Assembly: GCF_050003625.1 (NCBI RefSeq)
Contig: NC_134398.1
Location: forward strand, 67,650,891 to 67,714,890
DNA: 64,000 bases
Origin: Haematobia irritans
Taxonomy: Eukaryota; Arthropoda; Insecta; Diptera; Muscidae
Direction: 5' to 3'
Position 1 is the stretch's first letter; each line of letters opens with the position of its first letter. This document shows, in pieces, positions 47,610-58,604 of the stretch. The translations under genes and the position numbers were made by a program. The notes beneath the pieces were generated by a model that made no database searches, was not told where the DNA came from, and saw nothing but the letters and a program-made list of their open reading frames with translations.

Positions 47610-48197
47610 CACTGAAATTGTCGTGAAGTGAAAGATTTCATGTCTGTAAAATACGAATGTGAATTTTGCTTAGCATAGAAGACGCGTTTGTCTAATATAA
47701 AGATTTTTCCTTGTCCAAAAGTCGATAAACTTTTTAATGAAGTTGTATTGTTCTTATAATTAAGTGATTTCAATTAAAAATGGGTATTATGACATGAAAG
47801 ACAAAAAGTTTGGGCTAAGGTCAACTTGACTTTAATGAATTTGTTGTCTTTTTGCATCTTGACTACAAAGTAAAAAATCGTTCAAATATGGGACATGTTT
47901 TTCAACACTTTATTTTAAAGACGTTTTTTACTTGAAACATAGCGTAATTTCTACTAGAAGTCGAGTCTTAATTTAGAAAATAAAAAAGGACTTTGATAGC
48001 ATATGAAGAAAAAAAGCTGAAAAAGCTTAAAATTAAAATTTGCTTCCTAGAAGCAAGTACACAAAACCCAAATTCAAAAGAGAATTGTGTCTTAAAAGTA
48101 TCCTTACTTGTATTCTCCGCTTCTTTGACTCGGATTCAATATCAAAATTTTTAAAGTAAAGACAAAATAATTGGAACAGGACATGCTTTTTTCAGTG
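47610..48197 (+). mobile_element. MITE T (copy 3), complete
   Basis: 588 bp, ends CACTGAAATTGTCGTGAAG and GGACATGCTTTTTTCAGTG, flanked by TA at 47608-47609 and 48198-48199. It serves as the reference for copies 1, 2 and 4. Non-coding. Confidence 0.85.
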
Positions 48198-49190
48198 TAG
48201 GTATTGAGATGACGAACAAACGTGTAAGTTAAGTGGTTCAAATTATATCGACGAAAATAGGGCGAATTTTCCCAAAAAAATCGTGTTTTCCAATGACTCT
48301 ATGCCGCCGGAAAAGCATTGAGAAAACGTCCGGTTTCTCTTCATGTTCGTAATGATGATACTCTAACGTAAGAATTAAGATTAACTAGAAGAAAATCGAC
48401 CGACAAATAGCAAAGTAATAAGCTATTTGATCACCTACAAAAATTCATTTTTGGTGGGTGATCAAAATACATAAAAAGTCACCTCTCATCAAATGTACAT
48501 GAAAAAAAAACTTTATTTTGTAAACTACTGTAATTGATCCACTTAAACATTTAATCCGCTCTCTGGAGAAATTTTAAATTCAGAAAATAAGTGTTACATA
48601 TAAGCCAATTTTTCCCAAAATATTTCCTATATATTGTAAGCACTTTATGTTATATTGTTTAGATATTGGTTCAGACATAATTAGATCTGCACAGATATGC
48701 CATATATGGCGCTAGATCTGGTTAGATATAATCGCAGATCTCATCATATATAGTGTAATATCTAATTATAACTCCCATATCTAATAATATATGCTTGGGT
48801 AGAACCATGTATAGCACTATAACTAATAAGATATAGTATACATAACCTCATATCTGACTATATATGGGATTAAATGCGGTCCAAAATATAATAAAAAAAA
48901 TCATGAACACGTTAAAACTACTTGAAATACACCTCTTTATATATAAAAAAATTGTTCGTAAAAAATACACAAAGTTGCAGATGGAAAATAACTTTTATCT
49001 ATTTAACGAATTTGCGTAATACATTCCGAAGTAATTGGCGGAGATAGTAATTTACATTTTAGTTAAAACATTTTTTAATCGCAATATCTTGGTTTCCGGA
49101 AACGTTTCCTGCAAAATACCAACGGTTTGGTTGCTTGTGTGGCACGTAATTTTTAAAAGCGAACGTTGTCTAGATATCCAAACAGTCGTA
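48198..49190. repeat. Spacer with AGATCTG/AGATATAA-rich repeat
   Basis: 48660-48880 is dense in TAGATCTG, AGATATAATC and TATATGG(C/G) motifs and resembles the GATCT-rich arm of the (TA)n repeats and the block at 51920-52140. The rest is unassigned; no gene. Confidence 0.45.
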
Positions 49191-49194
49191 CCTT

Positions 49195-49822
49195 GAGGAT
49201 GGACGTGTTCTTTTAAAGATCACACGTGCTCTTTTTTACAAAATGTGCTCTTAAAAAAAGATAGGCCAAAAGATCACGCAAAAGTGCTCTATTTTTAGTT
49301 AAGACAAATATTACTCCAACGCGATTCAATAAATGGTAAAAGTAAACTGAACATACGTAAATATCACACTACGAGATTTTCCTACGACGTTATTTTCTAA
49401 TTAAATAGTGTATTATGCGCTTTACAGACTATCAGTTATTCCGGTCGGTGTTTGTAAAGAATTTTACAGTGTGTCGGATCGATACGACTTGTCCGCGATG
49501 GCTAAATAATCGGTAAATGTGTTATCGATCCCATAAACATGCAGCAGTATCGATTATGCCTTCGGACTTAACTGATAATGTGCACAATATATGTTCGACA
49601 AGAGCACTATCATCCGGATCGCATTACTTTATATATCAGAGTCGAAGAAGAGCACGCCGATGTTGCTTCTTCACTTTGTACTCTGTTATGAACCTTTTTT
49701 ATGTTTAAATGAATTATTATTGAATTAAATGTTTCTATTTTATTTTAAAAAGTGTGCTCTTTTTTCGTATGTGCTTTATAAACTGAATGTGCCCTTTTTG
49801 CCTCTTCAAAATCTGGCATCCC
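49195..49822. other. Unassigned GC-richer block flanked by GTGCTCTTTT repeats
   Basis: Left flank GTGCTCTTTTTTACAAAATG, right flank AGTGTGCTCTTTTTTCGTAT and then TCTGGCATCCCTA, which may be a hAT-type end. Between them, about 49400-49690 is less AT-rich, with TTACTTTATATATCAGAGTCG resembling a TATA box and initiator. It could be a solo LTR or a captured promoter; neither is shown. Confidence 0.3.
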
Positions 49823-50139
49823 TACTCGCAAAAAAATAATTCTTTCCTCCCAAACGAAATTTTAGACAAACAAAGTTCGCTTCTCATTTGCTTTTCGTTG
49901 AAAGGAAGTGTAAATGGAAGAAAAGTATATACTTTGTGTGATAAACGTTTATTCTTTTCCAGGATGTAAAAACAATTTCATAAAGACTAACTCAAAAATT
50001 TTTTTTCTGGCTAATTGCATTTTTCCTCACATCTTTCTCACTTCCACGAAGTTTTTTAGTCCTTAGCACCTTTTTCTGTAACACAAACAATGTAGAAGAA
50101 ATTATACGATTTTATAAATTTTTAAATTTTTTTACCTTT

Positions 50140-50213
50140 CGCCTGGATGGAGAATCGAACCGCGGACCATGAAATTTGTAAGCCAATACACTATCCATTG
50201 AGCCATATAGCCG
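50140..50213 (-). repeat. tRNA-like segment, minus strand, in element C
   Basis: On the minus strand: A-box-like TATGGCTCAATGGATAG and B box CGGTTCGATTCTCC with ~30-bp tRNA-like spacing. Conserved in copy 1 (6290-6372). Not scored as a functional tRNA. Confidence 0.6.
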
Positions 50214-50317
50214 TTATTGTCGTCAATAGACAATTACCCATAAAAGTTATATTTATATAGCATAGCTTGCGGCGCCCACGAGCCGATTAAACAAAGTTTA
50301 TTTAACAGAAAAATAGA

Positions 50318-50390
50318 TTTAGTTTGGCACCGTGGAGCAGTGGTTGCTACGTCCGACTTGCATGTCAAGGGTCGATCCCTGCTTCCACCA
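50318..50390 (+). repeat. tRNA-like segment, plus strand, in element C
   Basis: GGCACCGTGGAGCAGTGGTT gives an A box (TGGAGCAGTGG), and GGGTCGATCCCTGC gives a one-mismatch B box. It resembles the head of the local SINE family. It transcribes away from the minus-strand segment. Confidence 0.65.
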
Positions 50391-50722
50391 AAGTTTTTTA
50401 TTTACATATATTCCAGATATGGTCTGAAGATTCCGAAAAAATGTTCAACATTACATTCTACTATATTAAATTTTTACTATGAACTGTAAAATGTGTCTTA
50501 TTACAGACCTAAATTTAGAAAAGAACAGTGTTTGATATAAACGAAATGGACTGTGTTGTTGGTTCAAAAATAACCTTTTATATTAAAAAAAAATAAAAAT
50601 TTTGTAAAAAACGATTTTTTTTTGGTGATAAAAGTGTATACACTTCGAAGCAATTCAAAAAAGTCTAACAAAAGAAAAATGTTTTCGGTACACGTTTTCC
50701 AAAGTTTTTTTCTTTGCGTGTA

Positions 50723-51317
50723 GGATGGAGGTGTCTCCTTGGTTATCTAAGCTTCAGATAGGATAATTTTGCTTATTGACACAGGCACCAATGGTTAATG
50801 AAATCATTAGTCAAGATGATTTTCCGATGGAATTCCGGATTCTGTGACTACAACAATGATTTTTTTAATATTTATATAGTAAATTTAATTTAATGCGTTT
50901 TACTTTTATTAATTGCGTAAATTGTACTTGTTAAATTTCAAATAACAAAAGTTTCTTCTTTTTTCTCTATCATATTTTCTAATAAATGGATTCTATACAT
51001 TTTATAAAGGCCTTCATATTTCCATTATACTCTACATACCAATTCGGACTTTAGTCTGAACGGCCCATCAGTTTCAACAAAAACCACAGTGTCATTATGT
51101 CAAAAGTAAACACCGTCAGGAGCATCATTTCTAAATGAATTTAACACAAGAAAGGCGAGAAAATTAAGAAATAAACTATAATTGTTTTAATTGTGTTCCT
51201 TTGGTCAAGTGTAGTTTCTTTTATTGCTGAGATTATGTAGGTAAGTAGATTGTATTTGTCATTTCCTTCGTAGTCCTTTTCATATATTGTTTTAATATTT
51301 TCTAGATTAGGAAAAAT
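50723..51317. other. Spacer, nothing recognised
   Basis: A 72-codon minus-strand frame (51359-51141) overlaps the SINE head and is not considered real. Confidence 0.35.
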
Positions 51318-51550
51318 GAAACCACGGTGATACTGGTTACCTGCCCGCCTTGCATTCAAAAGGTCATGCGTTCAATCCCAGTTCCGCCAAAAACTATCTC
51401 GGTGGTGGATTATCTCCTCACAGTAACGCTGGTGACATTTCTTAGTGCTTCAAAGATGCCGTTCGGACTCGATTATAAGAAAGAGGTCCCATGTTATTGA
51501 GCTAAACATTGAATCGGGCAGCACTCGATATGCTGATCTCTGTGAATTCA
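51318..51550 (+). mobile_element. tRNA-headed SINE, most complete copy
   Basis: Head: ACCACGGTGATACTGGTTAC (degenerate A box), CCCGCCTTGCATTCAAAAGG, GCGTTCAATCCC (B box with one change from GGTTCAATCCC). Body: GGTGGATTATCTCCTCACAG, GCTTCAAAGATGCCGTTCGG, GAGGTCCCATGTTATTGAGC, AATCGGGCAGCACTCGATAT. The usual GGTTA/CCTAA tail is not present. It is a Pol III-type retroposon needing a LINE for movement. Confidence 0.75.
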
Positions 51551-51919
51551 CGAATCCTCTTTAAATGTGAGTATCAAAGCAACATAAAAGTATAACCTTT
51601 TTAGCAACTTTAATTGCAACTTAAAGAAGAATGATCAAAAGCAATCCTTATACTTGCTTACATATGTTAGTTCAATTTAATTCCTAAATTTATTTAATAA
51701 TTTTTTTGCAGATTGCCTTAAAAAAAAAACAAACGAAAAAACCCCTGGACAACACTCCAACTCAACTGTCAATACCTCTTCAATTGGCTTTGATGGAATT
51801 CAATGTATAAATTTTTTGAGTGTATGTAATGCATATACTTTTTGTATTATTAAATAAAATAATTGATCTCATATTATATATAAATTATGGGCTTTTATTA
51901 TGAGCAGGTATCCTAAGCT
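51551..51919. other. Spacer, nothing recognised
   Basis: AT-rich; no repeat partner or gene seen. Confidence 0.35.
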
Positions 51920-52140
51920 GTTGAAAGATCTGCAAAGATACAAATGTATCAATTAATATACAATTATATAAAATTAGATCTGATTAGATGTGTCTCATTT
52001 TTGAGATCTGATCAGATCCAATTTCATAGTATTTAGATCTGACCAGATATAACCATTTTTCGGATCTGCTCAGATCTGACCATGTCTTGGCTCAGATTTA
52101 ACCATGTCAAATCAGATCCCCCAACTTTTACACGGGTAAA
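51920..52140 (-). repeat. AGATCTGATCAG-rich repeat arm with ACCCGTG end
   Basis: Dense AGATCTGA(T/C)CAGAT(C/A) palindromes, ending AACTTTTACACGGGT, the inverse of ACCCGTGAAAAAATTGGG at 8453. Belongs to the repeat family that carries the (TA)n tracts. Confidence 0.6.
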
Positions 52141-53430
52141 TAAATAAGTAGTAGTTTTGAATATTTCGATTTTAATTAATTTATTTATTTTTGAATTTAA
52201 TTTTTTCTATCAGTGTATCTATAACCAAATCAGCTTGCTGTGTAAATAGATTTCGATTAAAATGAACTATTTATTTGCTTTTGTGCAAGATCTGGTGCAT
52301 TATTCGAGGCTTACCTATACGGCATCAATTCTTATCTTCATAGCCAATACTGTCAGATACATTTCAACATATCAACATGTGGAGTGGTTCCTGTTGATGT
52401 GAATGCCGATACCAGTGTTTCGTATACATCTAATGGGGTATTGGTATTGGCAATGCTATTTGAATTTTGATGCCTTTTGAATAATTTTACATTGAATTCA
52501 TTCATTTTAAAATACAACATCCGAATCCACGAAAGGGCAAACTAATATGGTATGCACCATCATAGCTCATGCACGTAACTGACCTAAGTCAAACTAAAGC
52601 AGCCGGTGAAAAATCGGTATGAGAATACACGTAATTTATATAGTAAATGTTACGCTCTCATTCTCCCCAAACCCGCCTACAGGCCTTAGTGGAAATAGTA
52701 TTGCCGCAATACAATTTTACAAATTATTTATAATTCTGGGATAAAATTTACAATTGCAATTTACTTACAGACTTTGGTAGTTATACTGCTGTTTGCTAAG
52801 AATCCATACAAGTTTTGCATTCAATGAAAGAGAGTGCATGCATTTGTAAATGCATTTCGAAGGTCTCATGTACTTGCATGCAAGTATGCAAACTAATTAA
52901 TTTAATGCAATTTCTTATTGTTATTGCTCCTGCCAATAAATTTCGTTCTTAATGAAGTTCGTAGGAAGGGTCTTGGATTTATTGAAGCAAATTAATTTCC
53001 TTTCATGCGGATTATTTGCTTATAAATTCATATAATATTTTTGCTCTCCTGCATTGTATATATTGAGTAAATTGTATTGTGATCATTAGTTTCAAATTTT
53101 AATTAGATTAATATTGGCAACAGATGAATAGAATTATGTAGTAGATGTGTAATTTATGCATCAATGTAATCTGAATTAAATTAATGAATACGTTTATTCT
53201 GAAAGTCTGTAGCAGTTTGCTTTTAATTGCATTTTCTTCATAAAGTGAATAGGCTTAAAACATTGCAATGGTAAGACATGTGATCTTTCATTAATTTAAC
53301 TAAATTCGAAGCTGTAGAGGAGACCATATGACTCCGATTCAATGGTATTCGGAATCGGTATGAATGATAGTTGGAAAATTTAAGCGGTATTATAATTGAA
53401 TAAATGTTTACTTATAATAGAGATCAGTAC
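52141..53430. other. Unique-looking intergenic sequence
   Basis: No repeat partner noticed and no convincing reading frame. Confidence 0.35.
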
Positions 53431-53432
53431 TA

Positions 53433-53715
53433 TACTCAAAAAAAGTGAACCCTAAATGACACTAAAGCCAATTTAATTCAATTTCAGTTCATGGAATTAT
53501 TATGTTTTGAGAAAGTTTCCTTGATTAATTTTTTGCGTATGCTTAAGGATTTACTAAATTCGTGTCAGTGGTTAAGAATTTCTTAAAATATGTAAATTTG
53601 ACCAATATTGCGCCCATCTTGAACTTCGTATGACACTAAAGACATTTTGAATTCCAATTTTCCTTCAAGCTATGAAATTATGAAATCGTGTAGTTAAAAT
53701 TTTCTAAAATTTTTA
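53433..53715 (+). mobile_element. Element R (copy 3), partial
   Basis: TACTCAAAAAAAGTGAACCC, then ACACTAAAGCCAATTTAATT and TTCATGGAATTATTATGTTT, then CTTCGTATGACACTAAAGAC, as in copy 1. The right TIR is absent. Confidence 0.65.
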
Positions 53716-53717
53716 AG

Positions 53718-54465
53718 GCACGATCCTTTTTTAAATTTGAGTTTTGCGTAGTTTATTTTAGGAATCAAATTTTAATTCATTCGTCTTTTTAGCTTTTTTA
53801 TGTGCTATCAAAGTCCTTTAGAAACGCGTTAACGACAACTTAAAGTAAAACAAGTAAACGTCTTTAAAATAAAGTTTCGAGAAAAATATCATAATTTTGA
53901 ACGAATTTTGCATTACAGTCAAGATCACGGTTGCCACAGTTGTTAGAATTCTACCAAAAATTTTAGATTTTTTACTGTTTGGTAGATTGGTAGAATTCTT
54001 GATGTTTTTTTTTGCAAAATATTCCTCTCCTACTAAGAGGTACTTCAATTTTCCAGATATAGAAATAAAATTCTGACAAAATTTTCTATAGAAATAAAAT
54101 ATTGACAATTTTTTTCTACAGAAATAAAATTTTGACAAACTTTTCTATAGAAATAAAATGTTGACAAAATTTCCTATAGAAAAAAAAAATTTGATAATAT
54201 TTTCTACAGTTATAAAATTTTGATAAAATTTTCTATAGAAATAAAATTTTGACAAAATTTTCTATAGTAATAAAATTTTGACAAAAAAAAAATTAAAAAC
54301 TTCAAATACGGTTTCTTTAAATGTGGCAGATTTTTGGGAAAATGGTCTTTGAACTTTGGTAGATTATTTTTGGCACGCGGTCAAGGCATGGTCAAGATGC
54401 AAAAATTCAACAAATTTAAAGATTATTGCATTAATTTTGAAGAATTTTTCAGAACTATTAAAGTC
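53718..54465 (-). mobile_element. MITE T (copy 4), split by a hAT MITE
   Basis: Matches copy 2 in order: TTTAAATTTGAGTTTTGCGT, TGTGCTATCAAAGTCCTTTA, GTCTTTAAAATAAAGTTTCG, then after the insertion GTCAAGATGCAAAAATTCAA and GAACTATTAAAGTCG. The outer TIRs are eroded. Confidence 0.7.
53926..54390. mobile_element. hAT-type MITE H (copy 3), 8-bp target duplication
   Basis: 465 bp. The left end CACGGTTGCCACAG is intact; the right end GGCACGCGGTCAAGGCATG is diverged. GTCAAGAT flanks both sides (53918-53925 and 54391-54398). The uninterrupted host at about 39411 reads TAGTCAAGATGCAAAAAG. The interior is the 28-bp TTTCTATAGAAATAAAATTT minisatellite. Confidence 0.9.
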
Positions 54466-54653
54466 GTGGCGTATACGAAGTTGCGTCTTTGTTAAAACAA
54501 AATGTTTTATCTTCACTAAAAAAGTTATCTTTTACTCCTCGTAACGATTACAACAAACCGAAACTGTAAAGAACGAAGTATTCGTGCAATGAATTGCCTT
54601 CACTAGAACATCGAGTACTTCGAATAGGCTTGTGCAGGCCTTTGGCGTGTATA
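54466..54653. other. Short spacer
   Basis: Nothing recognised. Confidence 0.35.
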
Positions 54654-54655
54654 TA

Positions 54656-55147
54656 CCCTGTAGGAAATGTTAATAGTGAAACAGTACTGACTTACTATTG
54701 ACTGTGTCGCCAGCACTACTGACCAAATATACCCCAGACAATGTAAAATTCTATTGACATTTAACATGTACTTGTCATTGAGAATGAACTACTGACACAA
54801 GAACTACTGACAAGGTGGTACTTTTGGAACCATATGGAGACATTGGAACCACTGAATCAGTAGTCCATTGTCACCATTTTGTCAACACTTTTTTACCAAA
54901 TAAAAAGGCGTAAAATTAGATATTAAAATCATATTTATTATGTATATTTAATTAATTTAAATTAAATTAATTATGTATATTTAACTAAATAAATTAAACG
55001 TCTAGGCCTTCCTCCTGCAATATACTGAGCAGCTTCTCCAAACACTTTCTGGAAGGCGATGTTTCGATGTACCACTGCTTCAGTTTTTCCCTCAAATTCC
55101 GAGTTGGAGTGGGCATAGAGACACATGTCCCCAGACTTCCTACAGGG
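54656..55147. mobile_element. 492-bp TIR element, CCCTGTAGGAA ends, TA duplication
   Basis: Ends CCCTGTAGGAAATG and CCAGACTTCCTACAGGG, flanked by TA on both sides. A minus-strand open stretch (about 55114-55000) contains LREKLKQWYIETSPSRKCLE and LLSILQEEGLDV before a stop. This resembles a short conserved segment I associate with uncharacterised insect transposon-linked proteins, so the element may be an internally deleted derivative that kept a piece of its parent's gene. Superfamily unassigned. Confidence 0.65.
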
Positions 55148-56354
55148 TATTTCATGGTATATGATGCTACTCGAATGTCGAGTAGAACAAGCTAAACGTA
55201 CCACGGTGCGTATACTCATTATTTTAATAATCCGATGTTGCTTATACGCACACCTGAATCAACAGAACGTAGACCGAATCGGGAATCGGAATGTAGTGTA
55301 AAAGAATTGAAGTCTGGCCAAAGAGACTATATGTTATCCTACACATTGAAACAGTTTGGCGCCTTTGAGAGATACCACTCAAGTATTTTTTGTATAAAAG
55401 CGTCGTTAATTAACTCCATACCGGATCATATCTATCCCATTTTCGTGAAAAATACAAAGTTAAAGTAACTAAATATCTTTAACAGTATAAAGATAAATAA
55501 ATATAAGGCGTAGGTTCCTTAATTAGCGTGTAGTGGCGTTAATTATCCCGATACCCATTCAAATCTAACATATTATGGTGAAAAAATACAAAATAAAATA
55601 AATATATATTACAATTCTAAGCCTGTGGTATGTTTCCTTGAAAGCTCATATATAAGCTATTTTCGTGAAAAGTGTCAAAAGAGTAAAAAGTTAGATTACT
55701 TTTTCTTTAATGATGTTAAATTTATTTAAATTAAATTTTATACAAATTTTCATAAGTTAACCCATTGATAAATTAGTTTAATTAAATTAATTGTATTATT
55801 GGAAGCTAATCAATCTAATCTAGAAAGAAATCAAGCAACGGCTAATACAGCCTCCCTACCCCAACAATAACAAACAAATAAACAAACTAAATCGTAAAAG
55901 AACTTATATTGCCGTACAAAAGGCTCATATGTACATATTGGTCATCGTGCACGCTCATAGCTGACAAAAGAGGAGTGAAGCCAACGAACAAACCAGGAAT
56001 CGAATAATACGAACAGTCACAATACTACGGTAATCTTTGTAAGCGAATTTCAAACTTTAAAACAAATTGATTTAAAATTGAGAAGTTGAAAAACAACATT
56101 TGAAATTCTATTTCTTGTTTATGTTAAAATTTGTGAACAGACTGTTTACACTGTAACATTTAAATGCAGTCTTAAGGAGCTCTTAACAATAATCTTCCAT
56201 TGGAATTTTTGTTGGGGTACCGTAATATTTTGAACTAGGAAAAGTATGGAAAATCCTTCAAACCAAATGTTCAAATAACATTATTAGTACAAGAAAATAT
56301 AATATCAGGAAAATTGATCAACCTGTTTTAAATAAATTATTTTTTTTTTTTATT
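55148..56354. other. AT-rich intergenic sequence
   Basis: A 77-codon plus frame at 55235-55468 has no recognised domain. T-rich runs precede the piggyBac left end. No gene called. Confidence 0.4.
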
Positions 56355-56797
56355 TTAACCCTCCGATGAGTGACAGTTCTGAACTTCACGGCCGTGTGAA
56401 AAGGACCTTTTTTTTGTAAATCATGTTTTTTTTTTTCATATAATTGTTTTTTTTTTTTTGATTTTTTGTTTTGTTTTTATTGTTTATAACTAAATTCTAC
56501 ATACAAAAATAATTTTTTCAATTTTTTAATTTTTTTTTTGCTTGAATTTTCTTAAGACTATTATAAAAAAATTAAATATTATTGTTGTTGAGCGTGTACT
56601 TCTAGTCCCCTGCCCTGTGCGCAAGTGTTGCAGCGATGTAAAAGTGTGCTATGTTTTCCGCAAACAGCGTTGCCGCAGCAGTATGCCTGCGTTTTCCGCT
56701 GCCGCCCGTACTCAGAACGGCAAAGCCTACATGACGGTCTACTTGACCTAGCCGCAAACGACGGTACATTGCCTTCCATCGGTCTTTGTAATACCTG

Positions 56798-58234
56798 AAA
56801 TGAAATGTGGTACGGAGGAGGCCACAATGAACGTACAGAATTATATATGTAAAATGTTAGACAATGGTTACAGTGGTGTTGTAGGTATCTTTTTCGATTT
56901 ATCCAAAGCTTTTGACATGATTGACCATGGGATACTCTTGCAGAAATTGTATACATATGGATTACGTGGTAAAGAACTTCAGCTTATTGAGTCATACTTG
57001 TCAGATAGGAAACAATTTGTTCAAATAAACGAACATAGAAGTGGAATGTCTGCAGTTCAATATGGAGTGCCGCAAGGAAGTGTTTTGGGTCCATTACTTT
57101 TCGCCATATATATTAATGATATTAAGAATTTGCATCTTTTTGGAAAAATGTTTTTGTATGCTGACGACATATGTCTGTTCTACCCATTTAAATATGGGAT
57201 TTCGGCGAGGCCATATATTGAACGTGATTCTGCGCTTATATTAGAGTTTATGCGAATAAATCGATTGTTTATCAATGAGAGAAAAACTAAGCTAATTCGT
57301 TTTAGACCTTACACACGTTCCGATGTGGCATTTGCTGTTAATATAGGTGGAAGCCTAATAACTGAAGTGGATACAGTCAAATATTTGGGACTTCATCAAC
57401 AATCTAATATGTCATGGGATCAACACATACGCCACTTGAAATCAAAAATAGCACCGGTAATAGGAATACTATTTAAGTTCAAATTTAAATTCAGTCGTGA
57501 GACTAAATTACTCATCTACCAAACGCTAATTCAAAGTATTTTGAACTACTTAGCCATAATCTATGGTTATAAGAAAACCGCAGAACTACGATCTTTGCAA
57601 AGAATGCAGAATAAAGCTTTAAAGACAATTGCAAATCTTCCAATACATTTTTCGACATATGATCTATATACAGACATATTTCCAAATATATTGCCTATAC
57701 ACGGAACATATAAGTTTCAATTACTTACATATATTTTCAAATGTGTTAATAATATCGGACATCATACTATCATACTTTTGCGGAGTCAAGCCAATGTTAA
57801 TACTAGAAATAATCAACAACTTAGAGTAGCATTATGCCGTACCGAAAGAACTAAACAACGCATTGACTTTTCTGGTACTCGTGAATACAACAACCTTCCA
57901 CAGCATATTAAATTCTGCACATCAATATCTAATTTCAAAAATTTAGTTAAAGAGTTCTTAAAAACGAATATCTTAGATATCTTGTCATAATATTGCTTCT
58001 GATATAGTACTATTAACTAATATTTTCTTGTATATTGCTAACATAACTGCTCTTAAAATTTATTGTTAATTAAATATATATACTATTATTTCTTATAGAA
58101 ATTGAAATAAAATAATACTAAGTGTAACATTACCAACTAGCCTCTCCAATGCCTTTGGGCGCTGAGGCATATATTATATTGTAAACTATATGAATTTTTG
58201 TTAATAATAATAATAAAAACAAAAAAAAAAAAAA
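56798..58234 (+). mobile_element. 5'-truncated non-LTR retrotransposon (LINE) in the piggyBac gene
   Basis: Begins within reverse-transcriptase coding sequence and ends in a TAATAATAATAA tract and a poly-A run (58221-58234), as expected of target-primed reverse transcription. It separates the catalytic part from the zinc domain of the transposase. A target duplication was not identified by eye. Confidence 0.85.
56800..57990 (+). CDS. Reverse transcriptase (C-terminal part of LINE ORF2)
   Basis: 396 uninterrupted codons encoding most of a non-LTR reverse transcriptase. Motifs in order: FFDLSKAFD (residues 31-39; catalytic Asp 33), GVPQGSVLGPLLF (89-101), YADD (120-123), the thumb-side INERKTKLIRF (148-158), VKYLGL (183-188), then a C-terminal region with LQRMQNKALKTIANLP (about 269-284). 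The APE endonuclease and the finger region before CGTEEA are missing, so this is a 5' truncation and the first ATG is only an in-frame Met. The pattern fits the Jockey/CR1/L2-type assemblage; the clade is not resolved. The open frame is intact, suggesting a fairly recent insertion. Without the endonuclease it cannot mobilise itself. Confidence 0.9.
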   Translation: MKCGTEEATMNVQNYICKMLDNGYSGVVGIFFDLSKAFDMIDHGILLQKLYTYGLRGKELQLIESYLSDRKQFVQINEHRSGMSAVQYGVPQGSVLGPLLFAIYINDIKNLHLFGKMFLYADDICLFYPFKYGISARPYIERDSALILEFMRINRLFINERKTKLIRFRPYTRSDVAFAVNIGGSLITEVDTVKYLGLHQQSNMSWDQHIRHLKSKIAPVIGILFKFKFKFSRETKLLIYQTLIQSILNYLAIIYGYKKTAELRSLQRMQNKALKTIANLPIHFSTYDLYTDIFPNILPIHGTYKFQLLTYIFKCVNNIGHHTIILLRSQANVNTRNNQQLRVALCRTERTKQRIDFSGTREYNNLPQHIKFCTSISNFKNLVKEFLKTNILDILS

Positions 58235-58604
58235 GGAAAGATATAAAACAAATAAATATATATTCTATTCTTGAATTTGAAGATGTTTTTCTTACCCTGA
58301 CATCGAATTCTTCCATCGCATTGAGTATCCTTGGATGTGGTTGTTCAGGGCACGTTCTTCGATATTTGATGTGGCCAATTGTTTCGTTAGCAGTAACAAG
58401 AACGACCGCCGTCTGTCACTCCTTTTTATAGGCTTAATTTCGTTGTTAATCGTAAAAGCAGCCAATGCAGCGACGTCCAGCATATTATAAAACATGGCCA
58501 ACGGCCATCGTTGTGTTGCGCTTTTGCAGCTGTAAGTGCCTAGAATTTGATCCATGGTATCAACGCCGCATTTGTTGGCGTTCTAATCTAATATGACATA
58601 GGGC

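Larger units (their letters stand above)
49825..50720. mobile_element. TIR element C (copy 2), complete
   Basis: 896 bp, ends CTCGCAAAAAAATAATTC and AAGTTTTTTTCTTTGCGTG, flanked by TA on both sides. Carries two tRNA-like segments in divergent orientation about 100 bp apart. No transposase frame. Confidence 0.75.

Noticed and set aside
50318..50390. A functional tRNA gene
   Set aside because: A and B boxes are present but the B box has a mismatch, no proper acceptor stem or anticodon arm was apparent by eye, and the context is a repetitive element.
58198..58431. 77-codon plus-strand frame overlapping the LINE tail
   Set aside because: It spans the LINE poly-A junction and the antisense of the transposase; no independent support.
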